From an uncultured Burkholderiaceae bacterium (GTDB lineage Bacteria; Pseudomonadota; Gammaproteobacteria; Burkholderiales; Burkholderiaceae), in contig CALMPB010000440.1 in NCBI GenBank assembly GCA_937871985.1, forward strand, positions 1 through 60,329: DNA of 60,329 nt, given 5' to 3'. Made by a program: the position numbers and the translations under genes. A model generated the notes under the pieces. The model did no database searches, was not told the DNA's origin, and saw only the letters and a program-made list of their open reading frames with translations. Each line of letters begins with the position of its first letter. The first letter of the stretch is position 1. Positions 26,055-33,918 of the stretch are shown piece after piece.

Positions 26055-27056
26055 TCATTTATCCTCCGGCACCACGGCAGGGAAACCCGCCGCGCCGATT
26101 GTCGGCTGCGCCTTGACGTTCGTTGCAGGAACGCCGCCGGTTTGACCGGCAGCTCGCGCGTCGCTCTCCGCTTGGGCAGCCCGTTCGTGGAATGCCGGAG
26201 AGGCCTTGATCCGGGACAGCGCTTCAGCGCCGACCGTCGTCTTCGGAGCGGATACAGGTACGGCGGCGGCGTCGGATACAGGCGGCGTCGACGAACCGTC
26301 GACTTTCAGCTTAGAGGCTGGGATCGCTTGCGCCGCTCCATCGACACTTCGGGTCTCCGCTTGCCTCTTGCCGATCTCCCTTGGGATGGGCGTTGGTGTG
26401 CGGCCCGCCTTGGGGGCTAGGCGGGCCGCAACGTCGTTCTGGATCGCTTTGACCGGGTCGATGCGCCGAGCGCGCGCCGCGGCGACGACCGCAGGATCGG
26501 GAAGATTGGGATCCATGCCCCCGGCCTCGATCGTCGCGAGGTCTGCGCGATCTACGGCATCGGCGAGCGATTCCGGTTGCGGGCCAGCCGCGATGGCGTT
26601 GCGATCCGGGATCGATGTCGCGTCGGCCAGCACCTGCTGCTGCCACTCTCCGCTCTGGACCACCGCATGGATCGCGCTCGCCTCATGGAGCCGACCACGC
26701 TCATCGATATAGGGTTGGAAAATGATGCGCAGCACGCGCTCTTGCGTGCGGCGAGCATCGAGTGGCGAGACCGGAATTACGTGACTGGACGACGCTGTGC
26801 GGGACGGCTTTGACGAGAGGCGGCGGGGCGGCCCGCTCGCTGGCGAGGGGTCGCCAACTGCACCCTGCTCCGCGATCATGGCCAGCGCCCGGTCGTCGAT
26901 CGAAGCTGACGGTGCGCAGATACCGTCCGGCGCGGCGCACGAGAAGCTCCCCTTCACATTGCTGCCGAAGGTCGCACATCCTCCTAGAAGGCTGAGCGCC
27001 GCTAGTGCTGTCGAGCCGCGAAGCAACGGTGCCCGATCGAGCCGCACCGCCTTCAC
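26055..27056 (-). CDS. traV: conjugal transfer lipoprotein TraV
   Basis: A 333-residue outer-membrane lipoprotein. The lipobox LLGGC is at residues 23-27, followed by the TraV signature FGSNVKGSFSCAAPDGICAP. TraV forms the outer-membrane core with TraK and TraB. It is about twice as long as F TraV (171); the additional part is a Pro/Ala/Arg-rich, low-complexity C-terminus (APKAGRTPTPIPREIGKRQ). Overlaps dsbC by four bases. Confidence 0.88.
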   Translation of the reverse strand: MKAVRLDRAPLLRGSTALAALSLLGGCATFGSNVKGSFSCAAPDGICAPSASIDDRALAMIAEQGAVGDPSPASGPPRRLSSKPSRTASSSHVIPVSPLDARRTQERVLRIIFQPYIDERGRLHEASAIHAVVQSGEWQQQVLADATSIPDRNAIAAGPQPESLADAVDRADLATIEAGGMDPNLPDPAVVAAARARRIDPVKAIQNDVAARLAPKAGRTPTPIPREIGKRQAETRSVDGAAQAIPASKLKVDGSSTPPVSDAAAVPVSAPKTTVGAEALSRIKASPAFHERAAQAESDARAAGQTGGVPATNVKAQPTIGAAGFPAVVPEDK

Positions 27057-27931
27057 GACTGGCCTCCCCGCAGCCAGGCTTCGAGGAATTCCTTTGGCCG
27101 ATACCCCTCAAGCACGGCACCATCGCCTCGAACGATGATCGGCGTCGCGTTGAGTCCATGCTCGCGTGCGAACCGTTCATTGGCGTCGAGTCCCTTGGTG
27201 TCACACGCCGTCGGCCCCTTGAACGGCTCACCGGCATAGGCGGCGTGCAGCGCCTGCTCCTGATTCTTCGAGCAATAGACACGATCCGCGATATCCCGGC
27301 TGCCAAGAACGGAGATCGGCCGCTCGACGACCTTCACATCCATGCCGCGCAACACGTTCGTCAGCGCCCTGCAATAGCCGCAGCGAAAATCGGTGAAGAT
27401 CGTGACGCTTTGCTTCGCGGTGCGATTGCCCCAGACGATCGCGCCATCAGACGGAAGACCCGACAGGTTCAGAACAACCGGCCGCACCGGCGCGGTCACT
27501 TTCCCTGGTTTACCGACAGGCGTCGTCGCCCCGTCGGCTTCTCCCCCTTCGGCGGCCACGGCGTTCGCCTTGGCGGCCCCTCCCACAAGCATATCCGGGT
27601 TGATTTCCAGCAGCCGGGCCGCTGTCAGGTCCTGGCGCGTCTCCATATCGTAGACACGGCCGATGATCAGATATCGCGCACCATGATTGACGTAGAAGAG
27701 ATTTGCGCCGGCCGTTACCTCGCACAGGCCGTCGATCTTCTCGCAGTCAACCTTCGTAAGCGGGGTCTTGGGAAGCCTCGTTTTGAGGAGAAGGCTGACC
27801 TTGGCTTCGTCCTTGCCGGCCACGTCAGCTGCAAGGGCAATTCCGGCGATGCAGAGTGCGCCTATCGCCGCCACGACTGGGGCTGGACGCGCGAGCGCGC
27901 GGAGCTTTCGCAAACGATCAGTTGCGGACAT
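27053..27931 (-). CDS. dsbC: DsbC-type thiol:disulfide isomerase
   Basis: A 292-residue periplasmic protein with a signal segment (VVAAIGALCIAGIALA), a DsbC dimerisation region and a thioredoxin domain with active site FTDFRCGYCRALTN (CGYC). It probably corrects disulfide bonds in the Cys-rich Tra proteins TraN, TraU, TraV and TraH encoded nearby. The ATG at 27931 is used because GGAGG precedes it; it overlaps traB by 14 bases. Confidence 0.92.
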   Translation of the reverse strand: MSATDRLRKLRALARPAPVVAAIGALCIAGIALAADVAGKDEAKVSLLLKTRLPKTPLTKVDCEKIDGLCEVTAGANLFYVNHGARYLIIGRVYDMETRQDLTAARLLEINPDMLVGGAAKANAVAAEGGEADGATTPVGKPGKVTAPVRPVVLNLSGLPSDGAIVWGNRTAKQSVTIFTDFRCGYCRALTNVLRGMDVKVVERPISVLGSRDIADRVYCSKNQEQALHAAYAGEPFKGPTACDTKGLDANERFAREHGLNATPIIVRGDGAVLEGYRPKEFLEAWLRGGQS

Positions 27932-29258
27932 AGACACCCTCCAAGAAGACAATTTCCACGTCGATGCCGGTCGGCATCTCGATGACGGGTTGATATTGCT
28001 CAGCGCGCTCGATCAGATATTTCGAGACGTCCTTGCCGGACTCAGCGGCGCCGCCGCCGAGCGCGCGCAAACCCACGCTGCCGAAGTTCGGCGTGCGATT
28101 GAGGCCCCCTTCTCCGTCGGTGCTGATACTTGCGAGCGGCTGATTGAAGGCAGTGTTGAGCGCATTGCCGCCGCCACTGACCAGACCGGCCAGGAAGGCT
28201 TGCATCGCCAGTGATCCTTCGCGGCTCACTACCCGGCCGCGCACGCCGGTCTTGCCTCCGAACGCGATGAAGCCTTTCACCTCCGAGACCGCGTAGCGCC
28301 CACCAGGCTGGGGGCAGGTCATTTTTTGCAGCTTGACGTAGACCTTCTCGCTCGAAAGTTCGCCGCGCGCGGCGCCGTTGACGAGACAGCCTTCGATCTT
28401 CGTCGTGAGGAGCCGACCGTTCTGATAGACTGAGCGCGCCGGGCCAGTGACGCGCAGCACCACCGGCAGCGGATCGGTCTGGCTGTTCACCCCCGCGCTT
28501 GCATCGACCCCAACGATCACCTTGGCGCTCGCGAAGCTGTTCGGCGGCAAATAGTTGATGCTGTCGCTGAACGTCGTCGTTCCCTTTGCCACACGGGTCG
28601 CATTGCCTGTGTCGGCCGTCTGGAAGCTCACCAACTTTACCTCCGCGCTGGCCGCCATCGGCATCGCGCGACCGGCACCAGGGGCGCCTGGGCTATCCGG
28701 ACGTTGATAGGCCTGCGTTCCGCCTGGTCCGTACATCGCGCTGGGCCCGGGCGCGGGAGGCGGCGCAGTGCGAGCGGCGGCAACTTCCCGACGCAGCGCT
28801 TCATTCTCTTGCTGGTAGGCAGAAAGAACGCGGGAGCCATCCGCGCGCATAGCTTGGTTTTCGCCCTTCAACAGCTCGATCTGCTGCGAGAGCTGATCCA
28901 TACGCTGCTGCTGGCCGTTGACTGATTTCAGCTGGTTCTCGACCGATTGCATCTGGTTCTCAGAGAGCGCCATCCACTCCTGCTGGTTGAGGTTCTTGTT
29001 GACCATGTCCTTGGTTGACACCTGGACCTTGGCCGTCTCGTCGCTGTCGGCGCTGTTCGATTTGTCGTCGTCCCCGAAGATCCAGAAGGATGATGCAACG
29101 AGCCCGACCCCGGCTACGCCGGCGAGAAGCATCCGCTGTTTCTTCCGCACGCTTTCGTTCGCAGAGAGATCGGCCGCGATCGGCGAAACCCCCTCCGGAT
29201 TCTCATCACCACCATCGAGGGGCTCGCGCTTGCGCTTGAGGAAATCGGTCCAGGCCAT
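27918..29258 (-). CDS. traB: conjugal transfer protein TraB (VirB10-like)
   Basis: A 446-residue protein that spans the envelope. One N-terminal membrane helix (MLLAGVAGVGLVASSFWIFG) is followed by a coiled coil (NQQEWMALSENQMQSVENQL, extending about residues 95-150), a Pro/Gly-rich linker and a VirB10-like C-terminal domain (FASAKVIVGVDASAG, then KGFIAFGGKTGVRGRVVSRE). It forms the core complex with TraV and TraK. One base after traK. Confidence 0.95.
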   Translation of the reverse strand: MAWTDFLKRKREPLDGGDENPEGVSPIAADLSANESVRKKQRMLLAGVAGVGLVASSFWIFGDDDKSNSADSDETAKVQVSTKDMVNKNLNQQEWMALSENQMQSVENQLKSVNGQQQRMDQLSQQIELLKGENQAMRADGSRVLSAYQQENEALRREVAAARTAPPPAPGPSAMYGPGGTQAYQRPDSPGAPGAGRAMPMAASAEVKLVSFQTADTGNATRVAKGTTTFSDSINYLPPNSFASAKVIVGVDASAGVNSQTDPLPVVLRVTGPARSVYQNGRLLTTKIEGCLVNGAARGELSSEKVYVKLQKMTCPQPGGRYAVSEVKGFIAFGGKTGVRGRVVSREGSLAMQAFLAGLVSGGGNALNTAFNQPLASISTDGEGGLNRTPNFGSVGLRALGGGAAESGKDVSKYLIERAEQYQPVIEMPTGIDVEIVFLEGVYVRN

Positions 29259-29259
29259 G

Positions 29260-30069
29260 TCACTGCCTCCCGGTTTGTGAGACGAGATAGGCCGTCGTGA
29301 CCTTCCCAGGATCGAGCTTCGGCTCGGCGATCGAGACGGCGAGCGCACTGGTCGGCGCGACCGTCGCCTCGCTCAACGTGATGGGTTCAGGGCCGCGGTT
29401 CTCGATGCGCAGCACCCGCCCGGTCAGAGCCGACCCCCGATATTCAGCGATCATTTGGACCTTGAGGTTGCCAACGTAGACCGGCCGCAGCGTGCGCTGG
29501 CGCATTTGGTAGCCGTCGGCGACACTGTTCGAATACATGGCCTGGACGAGCTCGACGGCGGCCTCCTGCGGGTTGGCGGCGACCGCCACCTCTGGCGTGC
29601 CATTCTCGTCGGACTTCGCTTTGGCGATCGCGGGGTTCGAGATGAACAGCTGCACCGCCTGATCGCCAGCTATCCGGCAGACGATCTTGTAGACATAGCC
29701 GCGCTTGCTCGTGGCGAAGAAGGAGAGCGCCGGACGGGTGAAGCCATCGGGCACAGACAGGTAGATATCTCCGCGCACGGGCTCGTTCACGACCGAGAAG
29801 TCGTCCTGCGGGTTGCCTGTCGAAATTTTCGAGACCGATGCGAATTCGTCTTCGACAAGGCTGATCCTGGTGAGATCCTTCGCCGAGGCGGCACAGTCCA
29901 CCTGGCTGCCATCCGCCGCCATGACGGTCTGATCCGCCCATGCCGGCGAGGCGAGCAGGACGAAGCTCAACGCCACCAGCCCGGCGCCCAAGCAACGGCT
30001 CAACACGCAGTAGACGCGGGAGAGGAAGACAACGCCGACTGCGGCGCTGCCGATCGCATAGACCGACAT
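29260..30069 (-). CDS. traK: conjugal transfer protein TraK (VirB9-like)
   Basis: A 269-residue exported protein. An N-terminal hydrophobic signal (LGAGLVALSFVLLASPAWA) precedes a TraK secretin-like domain: KDLTRISLVEDEFASVSKI, then GDIYLSVPDG and GYVYKIVCRI. It joins TraV and TraB in the outer-membrane core. The start at 30069 overlaps the traE stop by one base. Confidence 0.92.
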   Translation of the reverse strand: MSVYAIGSAAVGVVFLSRVYCVLSRCLGAGLVALSFVLLASPAWADQTVMAADGSQVDCAASAKDLTRISLVEDEFASVSKISTGNPQDDFSVVNEPVRGDIYLSVPDGFTRPALSFFATSKRGYVYKIVCRIAGDQAVQLFISNPAIAKAKSDENGTPEVAVAANPQEAAVELVQAMYSNSVADGYQMRQRTLRPVYVGNLKVQMIAEYRGSALTGRVLRIENRGPEPITLSEATVAPTSALAVSIAEPKLDPGKVTTAYLVSQTGRQ

Positions 30070-30635
30070 CACTGATCCTTTTCCTTGCCGGTCGTCACCA
30101 TTCCGAAGCCGACAAGCTTCAGCGACAGGCCGGAGTATTGCCAATCGAAGCGGAAGGTTCGACGTTCGTTGGCGACGACCTTGTTGCCGACGATCGTGTG
30201 GAGATCGCCCGTAACGGTCGACCACAGGTTCTTCGGGTCGATTTCCATCTGCTGGATGGTGAAGAACTGCGCGATCGATGATCCGCGCTGTTCGTTCACG
30301 ATCTTCATGAGGTCGGCGCGGATCTTCCCCTGCGCGCTAGGCGCGGTGATATCGAGGACCGATTTCATCCAGTATTCGAGATTCGCCGGGCTGCGGTCGA
30401 GCGTCAGCACGGCCGTGTCGCGCGTCACCAGTTCAAGATATTCTCGGCTCACGCCGGCGCTGTTCACGACCAGCGGGGATCCAAGAATTGGCTGAAGGAC
30501 CACCTCACGGTCGCGAGTAGCTGTGATGAGCGCCAAGATCGCGCAAAGGGCACCCAGGATGCCGGCAATGACCACCAGCATATTGCGCTGTTTGAGGATT
30601 CGCTGGCTTTGGGCGTGGGTGTAGGAAATCTCCAT
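30069..30635 (-). CDS. traE: conjugal transfer protein TraE (VirB5/8-like position)
   Basis: 188 residues, the same length as F TraE. One N-terminal helix (MLVVIAGILGALCAILALI) and a periplasmic domain (FFTIQQMEIDPKNLWSTVTG) typical of the family. Inner-membrane component of the pilus assembly machine. One base after traL. Confidence 0.95.
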   Translation of the reverse strand: MEISYTHAQSQRILKQRNMLVVIAGILGALCAILALITATRDREVVLQPILGSPLVVNSAGVSREYLELVTRDTAVLTLDRSPANLEYWMKSVLDITAPSAQGKIRADLMKIVNEQRGSSIAQFFTIQQMEIDPKNLWSTVTGDLHTIVGNKVVANERRTFRFDWQYSGLSLKLVGFGMVTTGKEKDQ

Positions 30636-30636
30636 C

Positions 30637-30927
30637 TCAACCCGCCATCAACCGGAGATAGGAGGGTGGCGTGGCCTTCATGCCGGTGAAGCCGGCCGGA
30701 AGATGCCAATAGGCCATGTGCAGCAGCCAGGAGGTCGCCCGCCCTGCCTTAGCCTTCTTCAGTCCCCACCAGCCAGCGCCCGCAAGCAACATGCCGATAA
30801 GGATATGCTGAGACAGGATACCCCAGACGAATGGAATCACCATCGCCAGGAACTCATCCAGCGTCCACAGCCCGATTAGCTCAGGATCATCCAGATGAGA
30901 CGGAATGACGTACTTGTCCGCGGCCAT
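30637..30927 (-). CDS. traL: conjugal transfer protein TraL (VirB3-like)
   Basis: A 96-residue inner-membrane protein (MAADKYVIPSHLDDPELIGL, then two hydrophobic helices). Its length and the IPSHLDDPE motif match TraL. Works with the TraC ATPase in pilin handling. The start at 30927 avoids an upstream frame that runs over traA on the same strand. 59 bases separate it from traA. Confidence 0.94.
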   Translation of the reverse strand: MAADKYVIPSHLDDPELIGLWTLDEFLAMVIPFVWGILSQHILIGMLLAGAGWWGLKKAKAGRATSWLLHMAYWHLPAGFTGMKATPPSYLRLMAG

Positions 30928-30986
30928 AACACCACCCTCCCCCGCAGGCCGACCGAATCTGCTATTCCGGCCGCCCCTTGGACTGT

Positions 30987-31307
30987 TCAGATCGTTGCGG
31001 TGACGGTGGAAGTGACGATCGGAATGCCGGTCCCGGCGCCCACACCGACGCCGACCGGAATTGCGATCTGGCCCATCGAGAAGCGGCCCGATGCCAGCGC
31101 GACGATGCCGCCGGCGAGCGACAGGACGGTAATGATCTTGCCGCCCGACCCTTCGAGGAAGTCGGTGAACTTCGTCAGGGCGGTATCGAACGTGGTGTCG
31201 GCACCGGCGAAGGCCGGTCCGGCAAGAAGAAGCAGCGCGATCACCAGTGCGATGAGGGCGAGAACCGCCAGCTCCGCACGACCGCTGTACTTGAGGACAG
31301 TCTGCAT
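30987..31307 (-). CDS. traA: pilin precursor TraA (VirB2/TrbC-like)
   Basis: A 106-residue pilin precursor, first gene of the tra operon. A long signal sequence (residues about 1-34, ending GPAFA) is followed by a mature pilin of about 70 residues with two hydrophobic stretches (IITVLSLAGGIVALASG and IAIPVGVGVGAGTGI). It forms the conjugative pilus. GAAGGGAAAC lies upstream as a probable ribosome binding site. Confidence 0.88.
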   Translation of the reverse strand: MQTVLKYSGRAELAVLALIALVIALLLLAGPAFAGADTTFDTALTKFTDFLEGSGGKIITVLSLAGGIVALASGRFSMGQIAIPVGVGVGAGTGIPIVTSTVTATI

Positions 31308-31353
31308 GAGAGTTTCCCTTCAAACGGAACGCGACTGATCCGCGCCCAATCAA

Positions 31354-31688
31354 AAGGTGGTCAGGTCAAACGGCGGGCGGCAACGAACTTCCCCCCAACC
31401 ATGTTCGACTCGCGAAAGAATCTTGAACGGTTCAAGGAGGCGCCCCGCCTTGCGGGGCGGCATGCCCCTGCCTGCGGGGCACAATGCCCCAGACGTCGGG
31501 GCAAGCCGCCCCCTTTTCCGGGGCAGGCCACTTCCCGAGTCGGCATATGCGCTGATAATTGCCGTCATCGATGGCTCAGGTTAGATTCGCTAACCGGAGT
31601 CGGTGAATTCCCGTCGGCCGGGCAGAATTCTTGTCGACGATATGAGCACTCAAGACATGCTGATGAAGGACAGCCTGGTGCAGGTTCG
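31354..31688. promoter_or_regulatory. divergent intergenic region between traA and a plus-strand gene
   Basis: This stretch of about 335 bases has no long gene. It carries a hairpin CTTGAAC-G-GTTCAAG (31422-31436), the iterated palindrome array described separately, and a possible 16-codon ORF. It probably holds promoters for the tra operon (minus) and the unknown gene at 31689 (plus), although I see no convincing -35/-10 pair. Confidence 0.5.
31441..31528. repeat. four 22-bp palindromic iterons upstream of traA
   Basis: Four units begin at 31441, 31463, 31485 and 31507, exactly 22 bp apart. Each has the form YGCCCC-N7-GGGGC followed by A or G. The 7-nt centres differ: GCCTTGC, TGCCTGC, AGACGTC, CTTTTCC. 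The outermost pair is C-G in unit 1 and T-A in units 2 and 3, so the pairing is kept while the base changes; unit 4 loses this pair and keeps five. A fifth, unrelated hairpin (31422-31436) lies in phase just before unit 1. Could be operator sites for a dimeric regulator, replication/transfer iterons or stem-loops in a leader RNA. Confidence 0.85.
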
Positions 31689-31692
31689 ATGA
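31642..31692 (+). CDS. possible leader peptide overlapping next gene
   Basis: A 16-codon ORF (MSTQDMLMKDSLVQVR) whose stop overlaps the next start as ATGA. It could couple translation of the downstream gene. No clear ribosome binding site was seen, so it may be chance. Confidence 0.25.
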   Translation: MSTQDMLMKDSLVQVR

Positions 31693-32153
31693 CGGGAGAT
31701 CAGTGCACGCTCGCGCTCAACATTTCGGAGCACCTGTTCAATCTGACGACGGAGAGCCTGCGCCTCCGCTCGAACGAGACCCGATGCTACCAGACCCTTG
31801 AGAGCCTGTTGGCGGCGCGTGTCCACTTACCTTGTGCGCTGGAGTCCCACGATCCGAGGACAATTCGCGATCATCTGTCGGCAATACCCACTACCGGTGA
31901 TATCCGCATCGATCTCACAATCACGAAGTCGAGCGCAGACAGCCTCGATGCAGCAAAACGTCTTATTTCGGAGGGCTTAGGCTCTGAGATCAGCTTGGGC
32001 GACACCCTCTCGATCATGCTGTTTCTTTACATTGTCGATCAGAAGGCGGCGAAAATACTTCAGAGAATTGGGCTGGATAGTTCCGCTTGCGTCTCCTCCT
32101 CACAGCCCGCCGGCGACGACGATCCGCCAGATAACGTGGTCCCATTCAGATAG
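31689..32153 (+). CDS. hypothetical protein
   Basis: A 154-residue protein with no recognised family. It reads as a compact helical protein with balanced charge (NISEHLFNLTTESLRLRSNE; SSADSLDAAKRLISEGLGSE) and a hydrophobic segment (DTLSIMLFLYIVDQKAAKIL). It lacks a signal peptide. Base composition is less GC-biased than the tra genes. It is divergent from traA and followed by an HTH gene, so it may be a regulator or a partner of one. Confidence 0.55.
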   Translation: MTGDQCTLALNISEHLFNLTTESLRLRSNETRCYQTLESLLAARVHLPCALESHDPRTIRDHLSAIPTTGDIRIDLTITKSSADSLDAAKRLISEGLGSEISLGDTLSIMLFLYIVDQKAAKILQRIGLDSSACVSSSQPAGDDDPPDNVVPFR

Positions 32154-32255
32154 TTAACGGCCACGCTGATCGTAACCGCACATCCATGCCGAGGGTTGAT
32201 TAGTAGCTGCCCCTGTGTTTCGTTTCATACCGAACGTGCAACAGGAGACGGTAAT

Positions 32256-32843
32256 TTGTCATCCTTTGCCCATATCGAGGCCTCGGACGAAGGCTGTTGT
32301 TCAGCCGGCGCCGATCAGCGGGACTTCATCCCGCTGATCCTTGAAGCGATGTCGGAGCATGGCATCGGACAGCGTAAGCTGGCGCTCAAGACAGGTATCA
32401 GCAAGACCCGCTTAGGACTGTTGCTTCATCATGATCCCGCCAAACGGGCAGCCATGTATCTATTTGAATTCCAGCAGATCCTCGACGCGCTGGACATCAA
32501 TATCATCCAAGCCATCATCGCCGTAGAGACCTATCGCAATCCAAAGCTCTTCCTTGACGAGCGTTTCCAGACATCAATCGCGATGCTCGCGGAACTCTTC
32601 GAGGGTCTGCCGTCGATGCTGGTGGCTGCGCTCGACGAGATAGAGGGCATGGACGGGACCGAAGTGCGCAAGGAATGGGCTGGCCCGCTGCGGCAGGCCG
32701 TTGTGGAGAAACTGGTCAAAGAGGTGGGTGCCGTCATGGCGAGACGCGCTCATCTTGCCCACATATCAACGCTGAGCCTTCTGCTCTGGATGTCGGCAAT
32801 GGCGACGGACTTGTTTGAGCCGCTGCTCCCTAATATGACGTGA
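32256..32843 (+). CDS. helix-turn-helix (Xre-like) protein
   Basis: A 195-residue protein with a central Xre-type helix-turn-helix (about residues 28-60: EHGIGQRKLALKTGISKTRL, then GLLLHHDP). The C-terminal half is helical (LAELFEGLPSMLVAALDEIE). The TTG start at 32256 is chosen because AGGAGA lies eight bases upstream; an upstream in-frame TTG at 32196 has no such site. A candidate regulator of the nearby conjugation genes. It overlaps the convergent lytic transglycosylase by 14 bases. Confidence 0.65.
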   Translation: MSSFAHIEASDEGCCSAGADQRDFIPLILEAMSEHGIGQRKLALKTGISKTRLGLLLHHDPAKRAAMYLFEFQQILDALDINIIQAIIAVETYRNPKLFLDERFQTSIAMLAELFEGLPSMLVAALDEIEGMDGTEVRKEWAGPLRQAVVEKLVKEVGAVMARRAHLAHISTLSLLLWMSAMATDLFEPLLPNMT

Positions 32844-33810
32844 CCGTCGCCGCTCGGGCTATCGTCGGCCTTTGCAAGACCGACAAAGCCCTCACGTCCT
32901 GGGACAAATTCGGTGGCGTGAATCCCAGCAAGCGGCGCCAGTTAAGCAGGACGTTTTCGACGTAGGCCTGTGTCTCGGCGATCCTGGGCAAGGCTCCGTT
33001 CCTGATCCGCCCCGGACCGGCGTTATAGGCCGCCAGCGCCAGATGCACCTGTCCGAACCTGTCGAGTTGCTGACGCAGATAGAGAGCGCCACCGCGGAGA
33101 TTTTGCTCGACATCATAGCGATTCACGCCAAGCCCCGCCGCAGTGTCGGGCATGAGCTGTGTCAGCCCAAATGCCCTTTTTGGGGAAAAGACGCCCGCGT
33201 CGTACCGGCTTTCTCTGATGATCATCGCGTCGAACAGGCCGACCGGTATTCCATATTCACAGGCGATGCTGCTCATCATCCCATAGTAGCCGGACCGTCT
33301 CAGCTCGGTGCCTGCATCGAGAAACCCGGCAGGTTGATAGCCGTACGCGGGACAGCGAGCCGAAATGCGTCGGGGGGCGGTCGCAAATGCCGCCCCCCCG
33401 TTCATCCATTGTGGGATGGCAATCGGAGCCGCCGACAAGCCGGAATCGGTTGGGATCGTGGCGACGCCGACATGCGCGAATGGATCTAAATCCCTTGTCT
33501 CGGTTGCGACCGGCAAAGCGGATGCAGCAAAGCTGCTGGCCATTTCAAAGGCTACCCAGCGCCGGCTCAGATCATGCGTTTTAAACGCGGGAGGAAGCGG
33601 TGCCGAAGCCAGCGTCTGGACGAGCTCGCCGCCATCCGGATCTGTCCCGGTCGTCAGCGGGATCCCGCCTTGGCGCTTGGTAGGCGCCGCCGCCGTCGAC
33701 ATCACGATGACTTGGGCCGTTCTCGAGGATTTTTCGCTTGGACGCGCACCCGCTTCCGTCGCGCACGATCCGCTGATCAGGGCAGCGCTTATTAGCAGTA
33801 TCGCTCTCAT
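32830..33810 (-). CDS. lytic transglycosylase (SLT domain)
   Basis: A 326-residue exported protein with an N-terminal signal and possible lipobox Cys (LISAALISGSC). The C-terminal SLT domain shows catalytic Glu in AMIIRESRYDAGVFSPKRAF, then GLTQLMPDTAAGLGV, GALYLRQQLDRFG and LALAAYNAGPGRI. It opens peptidoglycan locally, as VirB1-type enzymes do for conjugation machines. The ATG at 33810 follows GGAGG by five bases. Confidence 0.9.
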   Translation of the reverse strand: MRAILLISAALISGSCATEAGARPSEKSSRTAQVIVMSTAAAPTKRQGGIPLTTGTDPDGGELVQTLASAPLPPAFKTHDLSRRWVAFEMASSFAASALPVATETRDLDPFAHVGVATIPTDSGLSAAPIAIPQWMNGGAAFATAPRRISARCPAYGYQPAGFLDAGTELRRSGYYGMMSSIACEYGIPVGLFDAMIIRESRYDAGVFSPKRAFGLTQLMPDTAAGLGVNRYDVEQNLRGGALYLRQQLDRFGQVHLALAAYNAGPGRIRNGALPRIAETQAYVENVLLNWRRLLGFTPPNLSQDVRALSVLQRPTIARAATVTSY

Positions 33811-33918
33811 AACGACCTCCGATTGACCAATCACCGAAGTGGAGATCGAACCGTTTCTTGTTGTCAACCGAGCCGAGCTGGGAAAGCATTTATCGACTAT
33901 GCTTCGATTGGCAGCCTC

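Noticed and set aside
31441..31528. CRISPR array
   Set aside because: The repeats are only 22 bp including variable centres of 7 bp; there are no spacers of 30 bp or more and no cas genes.
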